Assembly (NCBI GenBank): GCA_008828725.1
Contig: MEHQ01002695.1
Coordinates: 1-64,000, forward strand
Reading direction: 5' to 3'
Source: Saccharina japonica
Taxonomy: Eukaryota; Sar; Phaeophyceae; Laminariales; Laminariaceae
DNA length: 64,000 nucleotides
A model generated the notes under the pieces. That model was not told the origin of the DNA and searched no databases. It saw only the letters and a list, made by a program, of their open reading frames with translations. This document shows positions 23,346-34,374 of the stretch, piece by piece; the first letter of the stretch is position 1; each line of letters starts with the position of its first letter. Position numbers and translations under genes: made by a program.

Positions 23346-23808
23346 ATGATTGAGGAGCGGCTATCGGGGTGTGTGGTGTCGATATACTTTTTTGTCGTGG
23401 CGCCGAACTTGATATACTATATTAGATAAAAATTGAAAAAAATACAACAGCTGTGAGCTCGAGGAATTCGTCGAAGCTCATCTTTGCTAGCTGAGTGTAA
23501 TACTATGCAGCGCCTTACCCTGTCGATCGTAGATCTGCTGCGCTCTCGACTGCCCACGAAAATCGCACTGCAGCAGCAGCAATCGGTTTTGTTGTACCTG
23601 TGGCAGCAATGTCGTATATATAATGACTTGTACCTGAAATTCACGTCACCCCGTAAAATATGATGTGCTGTTGTTGTACCATACCACCACGTGTTCTATT
23701 GGTACCCTAACGGTGGCTTGGAATCCATGTACACAGCATGTACTGGATGCGTACATACCGTTATGTTCAATGGTTTGGAGGCGTTTCATGTTGCCATCCG
23801 GTTTAAAC

Positions 23809-25056
23809 CAAGGGTACGCGCGGTGCCGAAGGCACCGCGCGGTACGGGATGGGACCGTTTTGCTCGCCGCAGGCGGGAAAAATTTTGGGTCTTCCCGAGG
23901 GGCGGTATGGGAAAATGTTCCCGTCTGTAAACCGCGGGACGGGAATGGGACGGGAAGGTGGGAAACCATTTGATTGACGGGATTGGACGGGAAGACACGG
24001 TTCTTTGGCGGTACGGGACGGGACGGGAACCGATTTTTGGCGGTAGGGTACGGTACGGGAACCGTTTTTCGGCGGTACGGGAAATGATCGGTGAACGGGT
24101 CGGGAATAGGTCGGGAATAGGTCGGGATTAGGTCGGGAACCGGGTCGGGAATACAGTCGGGAAACGCGGTCGGGAATGGTTGGGAACACGGTCGGGAACA
24201 CAGGGTGGAGACAACGGCTGAAAAGAACGAAATATAATCAAAAGTCTTCTTCGAGTACGAGTACTATTCATAGTACTCCTCGTAGCTTCTACGTGTCTAG
24301 TTATATTATTACCGACTTGTGACTTCGACGTATTGATTATTGATATGCTACGATAGACGAGTATAACATTCGCGAGAACACTACCAATAGGAGCAGGAAC
24401 CGGGGCTGATTGCTTTGGCGCTGCTTTGGCGCTGCTTGAAGCGCCGAAGCTCATCCATACCGTTATTTCAAATAGCGAAGTGTAAGTGGGGCCAATTGAA
24501 TGGTTGATACAAATTTTAGTTCGTGTTCAAAGTTAAAAAAAACGAAAGGGGAAAAAAAGGAAATATATATTCGCGCGTAGACTCGGCGTAGACGATTTGT
24601 TTTTATTGTTCGGAAATATACTACTACCTGTAGTAAAAAATGCAGTATATGCACTTGCATCCATCCATGGTCATGCGATGGGAAAACGAAAAAATCGGCG
24701 GTAAATGGAATGGGAATATCTGCCCCAATAGTGAGATGCGGGATGGGAGAAGCTGTCCCCCATGGTCGGGATGGGACGGGAAGCACTTATATGACAGTGG
24801 GATGGGAATAGTCGGGACTGGCGGACAGCGGGACAGGAATAGTCGGGAATGGGCAGACAGTGCGATGGGAAACAGTCGGGAACGGGAACACGGCCATTAC
24901 CGCGGGACGGTAGAGCTCGGGAACATAAACTGACGATGGTACCGGTCTGGAAATCGCGGTCGGGAACGAAACATCTGATGGTTTCCCATTACCGTACCGT
25001 ACCGTTCCCGTCCCGACCACATTTTCCCGTCCCGACCTTTACCGCGCGTACCCTTG
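23809..25056. mobile_element. hAT-like element nested inside the first, 1.25 kb
   Basis: A perfect 16-bp TIR CAAGGGTACGCGCGGT is flanked by the 8-bp duplication GTTTAAAC (23801-23808, 25057-25064), made from a subterminal palindrome of the host element. The interior is rich in GTCGGGAAYGG units. A hairpin GCGGTGCC-GAA-GGCACCGC lies near the left end. No transposase. Confidence 0.85.
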
Positions 25057-25470
25057 GTTTAAACCGGTTCTCGGTTAACTGGTTTAAACCGGTTTTGGGT
25101 TTTGAGAATAACGCCTCCTTCGCCGGTTTTCGGTTTTTTATTTTCACTCTAGGTGCCCACCTCTAGTCGGGACATCCCCCCCCGTTCGAAATAGTATGTT
25201 TTTGAGGACCAATTTTTCATTTTTTGCGCACCTCGTCCTCTCTTAGAACCTCATACTTTCGGCTACACGAAGGATCGTTGGAAAGCTGAAGTCTCCAGGT
25301 TTCTGTCGAACCTACCCACATGGTTTTGGTATCCCCCTGTGTGTTGGTGTGGCGATTAATAAGTCCAGCTGTGATGCGTTCCTTCATAAAACATACCAGG
25401 TAGTGGAAATATTGGGTCAAAAATAATGATTCCGAGGCCAATAAATTCACGTATCAGGGCCTATTAACAA

Positions 25471-26159
25471 TGGGCCACCGTAAAATAGGCGGTTAGGATT
25501 TCGGCTGAAATGTTCCAATCACTAGTATCAGGTACAGTAGTACCGGCCCTGTTACAATAAACCTGAAATCGGGCTCAGGCGGACTTTCTTATTCTGGGCT
25601 CGCGCGAAAGCACACTTTCTCATGGTGCGCTTTCTTATTTCGGTCCCCTAGAAGGCGTTTTCCCTAGCACTGTACAATGATGGTGGCTTGGGCCCAGGCC
25701 AGCCACAGGAAAGGGTCACTTTCTTAAAGCTTATGCGCTGACTAGGCTGAGAGATTTCCTAATTTTTTTTTCAATTTTCCAGCCTGCCTTTCTCGTGGGT
25801 TCCTTTCTTATGAGCGGGCTGGTACTTTATGCGGGACCCGTAAATAAGCGTATGGAATTTAGTATCGGAATGTCCAAGACAATTACGTATGTATAATGTT
25901 AGAGTATTTTATACACACAAGAAAAAGTTAAGTGCCGGATTTTGTTCCGGACAACTTCCATACTTTGTACAGGTCGGCCAAGGGTTGAGGCTACGAAGAG
26001 TTAGAGTTAGGGTTAGACTGACAGTACGTATAACATATCATGGGTTATTTGCAAGAACCTATGATTTATTTTGGTGTTTTATCCGAAATATCTTCTCATA
26101 ATATATACGTACTGGAACCACACGCCTTATACACAAAAACACGCTGACTGTACGATGTA
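25471..26159. other. No gene recognised
   Basis: Several CTTTCTTAT and GGGCTCG-like motifs recur between 25570 and 25830, suggesting a decayed repeat. A short GTTAGAGTTAGGGTTAG stretch at 25998 is too short to be telomeric. Confidence 0.35.
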
Positions 26160-26410
26160 TTTCTGCGTGTTCTTCACATTAAACCGTATTTTCTCCTTCC
26201 TTTCTACCCGTCGTCATTCAGCATACTACTGTAGAGAGACACTATCAATAAAGCAGTAATTAGGCGGTCACAAAACTACGACGCAGAGGTACTACGCTAC
26301 AATGCAGTAAGCAGAGAAGACAATGCAACAGGCACAACCTACTCGTACCCTGCTACGAGTATCAATCCAGCAGCGTGAAAAAGAAAAAAAGAAAAAGCCA
26401 AAAGCGGAAA
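26160..26410 (-). mobile_element. LINE A tail, diverged copy
   Basis: Plus strand GTGTTCTTCACATTAAACC, then a diverged ACCCGTCGTCATTCAGCA and CACAAAACTACGACGCAGAG, matching the minus-oriented tail of copy 1. Confidence 0.7.
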
Positions 26411-26599
26411 GGGGAAATATAAAGATTGGTGCCCTGTGATTTCCAGGTTATAACGAGACAGTAGTAAGAGTCACCTGGAGGCTCAGGTCGATGTCATCGT
26501 GTGGTTGATTTTTGTTTTCTCGTATTTTGTATTTTGTCTTTCGTTGCCCGGAGTGAACTTCTTCGGAAGTTCCCCCTCTCTCTGAAATTTGTGATTGTC

Positions 26600-26615
26600 T
26601 TGTTGTTGTTGTTGT

Positions 26616-26669
<54 letters not shown>

Positions 26670-26673
26670 CGTT
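26600..26673. repeat. TTG microsatellite
   Basis: About 24 TTG units with two TCG interruptions, directly in front of a SINE D B box. Confidence 0.95.
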
Positions 26674-26958
26674 GAGTTCGAGCCCCGCCGAGTGCATGCT
26701 CTTAGGTACTTTTTCTCGCAAAAAATATCTTGACTAGCAGAAAGCGCGAGAGCGTGAGTTGGCAAAATTCGATTAAAATCGACGAGCGTTGGGAAGGTTG
26801 AACCCTCTGCGCGATAAAAATCAAGGCAAGAACCGTAGTGGGGAAGGAGGGAGAGGAGCCTACTTTGTGACCCCGGATCTGAGTTACGACTATTAATGGG
26901 GAGGGAGAAAGACAGAAGTGCGAAGATAATAAAACTGGATAGAAAAAAAAATACAAAT
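26671..26958 (+). mobile_element. SINE D copy
   Basis: B-box-like GAGTTCGAGCCCC at 26674, then ATCGACGAGCGTTGGGAAGG, CGATAAAAATCAAGGC, CCCCGGATCTGAGTTACGAC and GAAGATAATAAAACTGGATAG with an A-rich tail. The head lies against the TTG repeat and may be truncated. Confidence 0.72.
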
Positions 26959-28745
26959 AGTCTGATCTGTTAATAGCAGGGCCTTCCTCGGGAAAATTCC
27001 CGAAGATTTCGGGAATCAAGTAAATCAACCATATCAAACTAACCAATGCCGAATAACCAATGTTGAAAGCACCACAAAAAAGACCAAACCACGGCGAGTC
27101 GAATGACGACGTTTTTTTTTGTTACGATGTATCATAGGAGCCGCGGTATGGCCACGGGAATTTTACCACGGGAATTTGCTTTTGAATTCCCGTGGTAAAA
27201 TTCCCGTGGCTATACCGCGGTTCCTACTTTGTAAAAATACATAAAAACGCCGTCATTCGATTCGCCGTGGTTGGGTCTTTCTTGTGGTGCTTTTTCCATT
27301 GTTTACTCCTCCCTGGTTAGTTTGATATGGTTGATTTACCTCGATTCCCGAAACGTTCGGGAATTTTCCCGAGGAAGGCCCTGATTAATAGCAAGATCAT
27401 GGCCCGTGGTCACAAAAGTGCTAGAGCCATCAGAGAATCCTAAAGAACACGCACACTTGGGAGGGAAAGGATACACAAGTCCAAAGAGGTACACCTAAAA
27501 TCCCTACAGCATGTTATGCGTGTCCAAAACTGAACTACACGCCCGCAATCTCCATTCGACTACAGCACCATCGCCCCCCCCCCCCTCCCACTCTTTACCA
27601 ATGAATTTGCCGACTACAGCGTAAGTAACTACTGCCTGAAGTGCTGTCTGTACAAAAACACACGGTATGCGTGTGAACAAGATGGAGCACGCAGCTGCTG
27701 TCTGAAGTGCTGCCAGAATGACAGTCCGCGGGCACACAGTGAAAAACAACAGCCAACCAAAGCCATCACATCAATTGACAATTACCCGAATCTATCCTGA
27801 ACGTCTGTGTTAGGCACAGCATTATAAACATCGACACTGATTAGGAATCGTTCCACATTGAAGGGGTCTTCCACGATCAGGCACACAGTTAAGGCACCCG
27901 GGGTATCCGCGCCATCTCTGCCGTGTCTCTCTACAAAACCAGTGACGTCATCCACACAGACCCAACAACAAAATTCACTGTGCGTACACACGACGAGTGT
28001 TCAACCCTTTCTCCAGCTTCGACAAAATAGGTGGGATTCATGCCACGGTATAGGTAAGGTTAACAAAAAAAATGTTCGCCCGTACGCCACGGGTCGATGT
28101 CGTCCGTGCTCCGGCGCGCTGCTGTGCTGCTGCTCCGGCGCGCTGCTGTGCTGCTTGCTGCTCCCGCGTGCCGCTCCGGTGCTGCTCTGGCCAGTCTTAG
28201 CACGACCACACTCGACCCGTTCCGTCCGTACACGCTCTCTCGTTGCTGTCCTTCCCAGTCGGTTCCTCGCTTTCGCCCTCGTTGCACTCAGGGTGCTTGG
28301 TCTGGAAAAGAAAATTTCTTGCGCTGAAGCGGTCAACCGGCCCAGTCTTCAGCTCGTCGCCACACGCCCCCTCCTCCTTTGATGGCGAAGCCAGGTTACT
28401 GAGACAGCACAGCTCCCTCTAGCTAACACACCTAGGGCCGTGTACATAGTGTCCGTCCACCTTTCTGATGGCGTCTGCCTCCGCGCACAAAAGTGAGATG
28501 GACATTGCTGTCTACACCGACGGCCAAAAAGGCCCGTGCATCTGAACTTTTGCGCCTGACGCACCAGTGCCGACCCAACTCCACCGCTGCACACGCTTCG
28601 CGGAGGGCGCGCAGCAGCAAGAAGGTGTCAGTCCGCTTGAGGGTGAGTCTAGCCTTGCTCGCTAGAAAGACCCCCCCCCTCGCTATGGGCCATGCCAAAG
28701 CAAAGACCTTGCCGAGGCAGCGAGGGGAAGAAGGGAAGTATCTAT
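26959..28745 (-). mobile_element. Family C LINE-like element, copy 3, with a hAT insertion
   Basis: Inverted relative to copy 2 and about 6 kb from it. Matches 20145-21455 closely, including the GTGCTGCTCCGGCGCGC units and a C run at about 27573. The terminal TTTAATGTGAAGA part is missing beyond AGATCAGACTAT, where SINE D begins. Confidence 0.78.
26977..27383. mobile_element. hAT-like foldback MITE, 407 bp
   Basis: Nearly the whole element is a palindrome. Each arm of about 200 bp runs from CAGGGCCTTCCTCGGGAAAA to CCACGGGAATTTTACCACGG, with a loop of about 8 nt near 27183. The CAGGG terminus fits hAT. Flanks GTTAATAG (26969-26976) and ATTAATAG (27384-27391) agree at 7 of 8 bases. Confidence 0.87.
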
Positions 28746-28861
28746 GAACGGCAATCGCGATGCGGACAATCTCACTGCCGCACTTCCACGTTGCACGTCG
28801 TGCATACCATGCTGCTGTAGTACATATGCCAGGTGCCTGGGCTAATACCTAATACTGCGAT

Positions 28862-29078
28862 GCGCCTGAATTGCTAGCAGGGTAGGTCTTGGCTGTCGTA
28901 TATGGCATTTTATTGTCTGCTCTGCTTACTGCACTTCTGAGCGTAGTATCTCTGTGTCGTAGTTTTGTGACCACAGAACTGGTACCTTTTTTAGGATGAA
29001 GAATCGGCACGGACACTGGGTGTGCTGGATGTCGACGAGTAGAAAAGTAGGTTTAATGTGAAGAACACACACACATTG
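28862..29078 (+). mobile_element. LINE A tail copy
   Basis: TTGCTAGCAGGGTAGGTCTT to GGTTTAATGTGAAGAACAC with (AC)n; a close match to copies at 8041 and 15325, and contains the uninterrupted target of the 15485 insertion. Confidence 0.85.
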
Positions 29079-29246
29079 TGTAATGCTGAATCGGACTGCG
29101 CTGCTCGACAGACTGAAAGCCCTCTACGTATCATAAGAATATGTATCATACATTTTGAATGTCTAGAAAACCTGATATTAATAGACGAATGGTGAGAGCT
29201 GCATCCTGTCGTGTAGTACTGCAAGGGGTTCAACCACACCGATCTT

Positions 29247-30125
29247 TAAGGGTACTCGGGGTAAACGTCGGGACGGGAAAATGTGGTTGGACGAGAACGG
29301 TACGGCACGGGAACGGGAGACCTAGGGTTACGCGCCAAAAAGATAAAACGACATTACCATGCTAGGAAGGTCGGAATGAAAAACAAACCGGATCGCTGTG
29401 ATCACAGCACGAAATGAGCGAAATTCAATTTTTGTTTTGTTCTTTTTTTTCCACTTGGTTTTAGAGACCCCCCCATATTTTGTCCCCGGAAAAAAATGAG
29501 GAAAAATATAGGGGGGTCTCTAAAACCAAGTGAAAGAAAAAAATGAATTTCGCTCATTCCGTGCTGTGATCACAGCGATCCGGTTTGTTTTTTCATTCCG
29601 ACCTTCCTATAATAGGAGTGTGGTGTTATTTTCTCTTTTTGGCGCGTGCCCTCGGGAGACCACGTGATATTTCGTTCCCGACCGCGATTTCCCGACCGGT
29701 ACCGCCGTTTATTGTTGTCCCCGACCCGTACTACGATAGAGGCAGCACTTTTTCATGGAACCGTTTTCTCAACGATCGAGCTTCTTAACCCAAAACCGTC
29801 TGACTTTCAGTGTTGTGTTGCAATATTGTCCAGGGTAAAATAAGGTCATGAGGTTGTTCGTTCGGTCGATTCGGTAGCACTTTTATTTCCATCCGAAATT
29901 TGTTTTACTGGTGAGTTATGGAGCTCGTCAAGTTAAGAACTCAGCAAACACATGGTGCGCCTCTATCTATCGTAGCATGCGTCCGCCGAGCTCTACCATC
30001 CCTTTTATCCCACTATCTGCTCAGGTACTACAGTCTCCAGTCCCATCCCGGCGTTGGGACACAGCTTCTCTCATCCCGCATCCCACTACTGTACTGCGGG
30101 CAGCTACTCATTCCATTTTTGTTTA
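29247..30125. mobile_element. Second, diverged copy of the nested hAT-like element
   Basis: AAGGGTACTCGGGGTAAACG, GTCGGGACGGGAAAATGTGG and GTTCCCGACCGCGATTTCC match the right end of 23809-25056 read on the minus strand. The distal CCCGCATCCCACTACT also matches its interior. It is split by the element at 29323-29653. Confidence 0.75.
29323..29653. mobile_element. hAT-like foldback MITE, 331 bp, nested
   Basis: Long inverted arms contain GGAAGGTCGGAATGAAAAAC, ATCGCTGTGATCACAGC and CTTGGTTTTAGAGACCCCCC. The ends are AGGGTTACGCGCC and GGCGCGTGCCCT, and the exact 8-bp duplication is GGGAGACC (29315-29322, 29654-29661). It lies inside the second copy of the nested hAT-like element. Confidence 0.85.
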
Positions 30126-30139
30126 TTAGGTATTAATAG

Positions 30140-30950
30140 TTTGTCTCTTCTTATTTTTAGAAAATGCGAAAAATCTCTTTTTTCTTCTTTTCTTCTTTTT
30201 CTTCTTTTTCTCCTTTCCGCTTTTGCTTTTCTTTTCTTTTTCCTCTCTCTTTCACGCATCTGGATTGCTAGCAGAGTAGGTCGTGCCTGTTGGATACCTG
30301 GCATGGCACTGCTGTATTGTCGTTTTGTCTGCTGTGATTCATGTATTGCAACGTACAACAATAGTATATCTGTATCGTGGTTTTGTGACCACATAATAAC
30401 TGGTACAGTATGTCCATATTAAACAGCCGATTTTCCTAATTGAGAATTGCCTTTCCGATGAGAATGAAAATCGATTTTAGTACTTTGTGATTGTTTAAGA
30501 GTTGTATTTCGCTCACGATCAAAATTTGACTTAGATAATATGTTCCTCGGTGATAGGTATCAATCCACGAAAAAAAAAATGAAATCAACGTTGACAGGCT
30601 CGAAAAAACAAGGATTTAAGGGAATTTGCATTTATGAGCGAGGTACGTCGTACCTCGCCCATAAATCCAGATTTGCTGGGACCTTCGATATATTGAGACT
30701 GCCGACGCCGATTTCGTTTTTTTTTTTTTGTTATCGACGGGTGTCTGAACTGACAATAGTTTACATTGAAAAAAATGTCTTGTGAGGGAAGTATATCTCT
30801 TACTATTCAAAAAACAATATTTTCGATTTTCATTCTCATCGGAAAGGCAATTCTCAATTAGGAAAATCGACAATAGGACAAATAATCGGCACGGACACTG
30901 GGTGTGCTGGACATCTACGGGCAGAAGTAACGGTTTGATGCCGGTTTTCT
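30140..30950 (+). mobile_element. LINE A tail copy, interrupted
   Basis: T-rich UTR (30170-30250), then GGATTGCTAGCAGAGTAGGT to GGTTTTGTGACCACATAATA. It resumes after 30870 with AATCGGCACGGACACTGGGT and GTGCTGGACATCTACGG. Between them lies a 442-bp inverted-repeat element. Confidence 0.78.
30428..30869. mobile_element. Inverted-repeat element, 442 bp, family unknown
   Basis: The ends CGATTTTCCTAATTGAGAAT and their exact inverse form TIRs of about 45 bp, through CCTTTCCGATGAGAATG. A central palindrome CGAGGTACG-TCGTACCTCG flanked by ATTTATG/CATAAAT lies at 30629-30666. No clear target duplication. A lone end of the same family is at 38038-38085. Confidence 0.8.
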
Positions 30951-30999
30951 CGTTTTCCCATTGAATGACCACAGATGCAACTGGAGTATGCAACGTTTG

Positions 31000-32190
31000 A
31001 GACGCAATAGCAGTACGAGCATACATAGAGCAATACATATATTATGTATAACTAGGGAATAAGAGGCCCTCCCGCCCCCACGGCGGTATTTATAGGGCCA
31101 TTGAAGCAAGTAGTAATGGAGATGATAAGAGGCTCAAATTAAAAAGAATAGGAATAAAGACTAAATAGGAAACAAATTGACGACGAAGATTCTTAATAGG
31201 AGTACAAATAATGGTTAAGGAAATATAAACGAGGGGGATTGACTCCGAATCAATGCAGGTTGTTTGATGGAAAATATATTTATAATAGATGTGGCCAGGG
31301 GGAACAGGGGAGGGGCTGGCTGTTCCTGAGAGCACGTTGTTTGCTGTTGTCGGTTATCTCACGGTCGCATTGCAAAACCACTCGCGAGACTGGCTGTGCT
31401 GATGATCGAGATCTCATGACTCGTGCATGCATGCATATCGATTGTTTCGTGAAAAATATAATAGGGCACAAATACTACACACTCTTCGTCGTACAGCAGG
31501 CACATTGAACGCATAAGTACCAGCTCGTACGCACGGCACTGTACTGCTGTACCATGGTAGTGGATACATCGGTTGATATTTACGTCCGTATATATATATA
31601 TATATATACGTACGTACTTTTATACGTGCACAGACAGCAGTAAATATTTTGCTAGGGGATGACATATCACCCCCCCCCTGGGAGGGGTTCATTGTGTCCC
31701 CGGGAATACGGGGATGCGCTAATCGTGTCCCCGGGTATACGTACGGCAGCAGTGTGGTCGTAGTACGTACGTACAATAGAAGTACGTCGTACTGCTGCCT
31801 ACGTAAACACATTATTCGTACGTACGCATGATATATACAGCAGGCATATTGTATGTACGTACGTACGTACCCCGACAGCATGATTACAGCATGATGCAGG
31901 CTCGCGAGAAAGTCACGTGAGCATGTCACCTGGCCATCGCTCTGAACGTGATGTGTCGTCGAAGAGCTATGGTGTCTCGGGGCACCGTCTAGCCTGGTAT
32001 TACATTATTGCGCCGCCTTCAGCCGCATTCGCATAATCGTCTATTTCTTGCCATCGGAGAGTGATCGAGATTTGTTGTGAAACCAAAACCAGCAAACACA
32101 ACCACCACCACCGACACCACTAGCGACAAGTTTCTGCTGTTTCTGGTGCTCAGCTGGTGGTGTGGTAATGGTGGCGGTGCTTGTCTAGAG
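31000..32190. other. No gene recognised; TA and TACG microsatellites
   Basis: (TA)n at about 31590-31610 and repeated GTACGTAC blocks near 31610, 31760 and 31855. CCCCGGGAATACG and CCCCGGGTATACG repeat near 31700-31740. A TTTGTTGTGAAACC and CCACCACCAC stretch precedes the next element. Confidence 0.4.
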
Positions 32191-32198
32191 GATGGTTG

Positions 32199-32948
32199 CA
32201 CAGATGCTCCGAGTATACTCGCGAGTATCGAGTATTTTTCGTACTCCGAGTACTGAGAGTATTAGAGTACTGGTTGCCTAAATACTCGGAGTACTTGGAG
32301 TATGAGCAGTACTGAAGGCCCAAATACTCCGAGTACTGGGAGTATGAGCAGTAGTTGTACTCGAGTACAAGCAGTACTCGGAGTAAAAACATCTAAACTA
32401 CTCGGAGTACTCCGAGTATCGAGAGTATTGAACACCGAAATACTGCGAGTACACAAAGTACCTGAAGTATTTTTTCTCTAAAATTCTCTAATTATACTTC
32501 CAGGTAATGGGGGCATCTGTGAATTTTGAAATGCTATAAACGCCAGTCACAGCTCCCAGAACCTGGGAGGAATGACGGCCGAGTCTTTAAAATGATGCAA
32601 AGATGCTTTTAACGTACTTCACACTCCGAGTATACTTCGAGTATCGAGTACATTTCGTACTCCGAGTACTTGAGAGTAGTAGAGTACTGGCGGCCTGAAT
32701 ACTCGGAGTACTTGGAGTATGAGCAGTACTGAAGCCTCAAATACTCCGAGTACAAGGCGTACCCGTAGTATCGGACCCCCAAATACTCCGAGTACAAGCA
32801 GTATCGAGAGTGTTCATACCCGAAATACTCCGAGTACGAGCAGTATCCCGGAGTATCGAACCCCGAAATACTCCGAGTACACGAAGTACCTGAAGTATTT
32901 TTTCTCCAATACTCCTTACCTTACTCCAAGGTACTCGGAGCATCTGTG
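32199..32948. mobile_element. hAT-like element of dimer form built on ACTCCGAGTA repeats
   Basis: The outer TIR CACAGATGCTCCGAGTA is perfect over 17 bp. Flanks GATGGTTG (32191-32198) and GGTGGTTG (32949-32956) agree at 7 of 8. The interior has two similar halves (32199-32519 and about 32602-32948), each full of near-palindromic TACTCCGAGTA units and each ending in AAGTACCTGAAGTATTTTTT. A spacer of about 80 bp separates them, and the first half ends in GCATCTGTG like the whole element. Confidence 0.8.
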
Positions 32949-32956
32949 GGTGGTTG

Positions 32957-34140
32957 TTGGTGATCTCTGGTACCTGCTCGTACCTGGTACCTGGTATGGG
33001 GTGGAATACCTATGTATGCTTGTTTTCCCCAGGACCACCCCTGCTACCTGGTAATAAGTAGGCCATGCAACATGAACCAGCTTCGCGAACTCGGGACGGC
33101 TTTGAACACGAGCAGAGGTAGGAGGAGGGGGTGTTATCTAGGGGCCTTCAGAGACCCCGTCCGTTTCTAAGGCAGTGGTGCTTTCGTCGCGCACGGTGAC
33201 AGAAAGCGACGTACGTACCATACGATACGAGTACGACCAGAGCGAGGATGAACGATACAATCTCAGCAAAGGTTAAAAGTAGCAACCGCACTGCTGCAAC
33301 CGTACGTAGAGCGTCCCCGAATCGCTGTGGCCACGACGACAAGCACGGCGCAGGTATGAGTTGTACGACAGTATGCCAGTCTGCGATGTAAGAAGACGGT
33401 GCCGAGCATGCCGGCGTAGGGAGAAGCATGCGTTTTGAACGTGTGGGAGAAAAAACAGTTTTTTTGTTTGCATTTGCTCCACTCTAAGTTGCTATGATAA
33501 ATTGCGCACCAAAGATCACTTGATTAAAATATTGTTTTTTGGGCATCAGACGAACTATATAATATATATATAGATATACAAGGCTTTCCTACGGAGTGGT
33601 CTTAATATAGTAAAGGCGACGCAAGAAAAACGGGTTACCTCGCCAGCAGCAGAGCGTCAACATAGTGCACAGCTGCAGCTGCAGCAGCTGCAGCAGCAAA
33701 AAAGACAGAAGCAACAAACTGCACTGCTGCATCTTCATCTAAAGCCGAGGAGTGCGGACAAAGCGTTTATTGTGTAGACGAAGAAGGAAACTAACACCAA
33801 TAAACATTGTGCACGTAGATATATACGAACTCTCGTTTTTTGTTTTACCATGCTGCCACCTGCTGGTCGAACCTTTACGTACAACAGTACCTCCTACATA
33901 ATTATTAATGGTACGTACTTCTATGCCGGTGTCTGCCTCTCCTTCGTGTTGCTTCGCCCGTGCAGCAGTTATTATCTGTTCTCTTGGGCACGCATGTTTT
34001 TCTTCTAGGGGTGTTTCTGACTCCGTGCATTTCGTAAATTCGTTTTATTGTCTTTTCGTCCTTACTCTTTGGTTTGGCTCGTGTCGATGTGTTCTCGTAC
34101 CCGGTAAGTTGACATTTCACTTGCTTTACCCATTCATTTA
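32957..34140. other. No gene recognised
   Basis: Short frames only. A CAGCTGCAGCTGCAGCAG stretch lies near 33668. The degraded motif ACAAGGCTTTCCTACGG near 33577 echoes those at 3237 and 4680. Confidence 0.35.
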
Positions 34141-34149
34141 CGTTTAATT

Positions 34150-34340
34150 TTTTTGGTTTTTCTCTGTCTCACAGTCTGTGACCACATAATAATTTGTATC
34201 GCTCTAAGACTAGGGATCAGGACAATGGGTGTATGTGATATGACTGGCCATACCATTACATGTACTGCTGCAGTTAGGTTGTAAAACGCATTACAGGGTA
34301 CAGTAGAAAGAACGGGTTTCCTGTGAAGACAACACACACT
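34150..34340 (+). mobile_element. LINE A tail, strongly diverged copy
   Basis: GTGACCACATAATAATTTG, then CAGGACAATGGGTGT and CGGGTTTCCTGTGAAGACAACAC: the landmarks of the LINE A terminus in the right order but decayed. Confidence 0.55.
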
Positions 34341-34374
34341 GCTGTTTTATACATATATAAGTAGTGGTACCCCG

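Larger units (their letters stand above)
21915..25165. mobile_element. hAT-like non-autonomous element, 3.25 kb
   Basis: The perfect TIR TAGAGGTGGGCACCT at both ends is typical of hAT termini and is flanked by the exact 8-bp duplication GTCGGGAC (21907-21914, 25166-25173). Subterminal GGTTTAAACC palindromes follow at each end. The interior holds a minisatellite, a diverged foldback copy and a second hAT-like element. No transposase frame. Confidence 0.9.
21509..25470. mobile_element. Older foldback element split by a hAT insertion
   Basis: The ends TTGTTAATAGGCCC (21509) and GGGCCTATTAACAA (25470) are inverted. Inner parts of the arms also match in inverted form: CAGCTTTCCAACGATGCC with AGCCGAAAGTAT at left, and AGCCGAAAGTATGAGG on the minus strand at right. 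Without the insertion it would be about 0.7 kb. Confidence 0.72.

Noticed and set aside
25997-26016. Telomere-like GTTAGGGTTAG
   Set aside because: Only about two units; no array, and another isolated TTAGGG lies at 39286.
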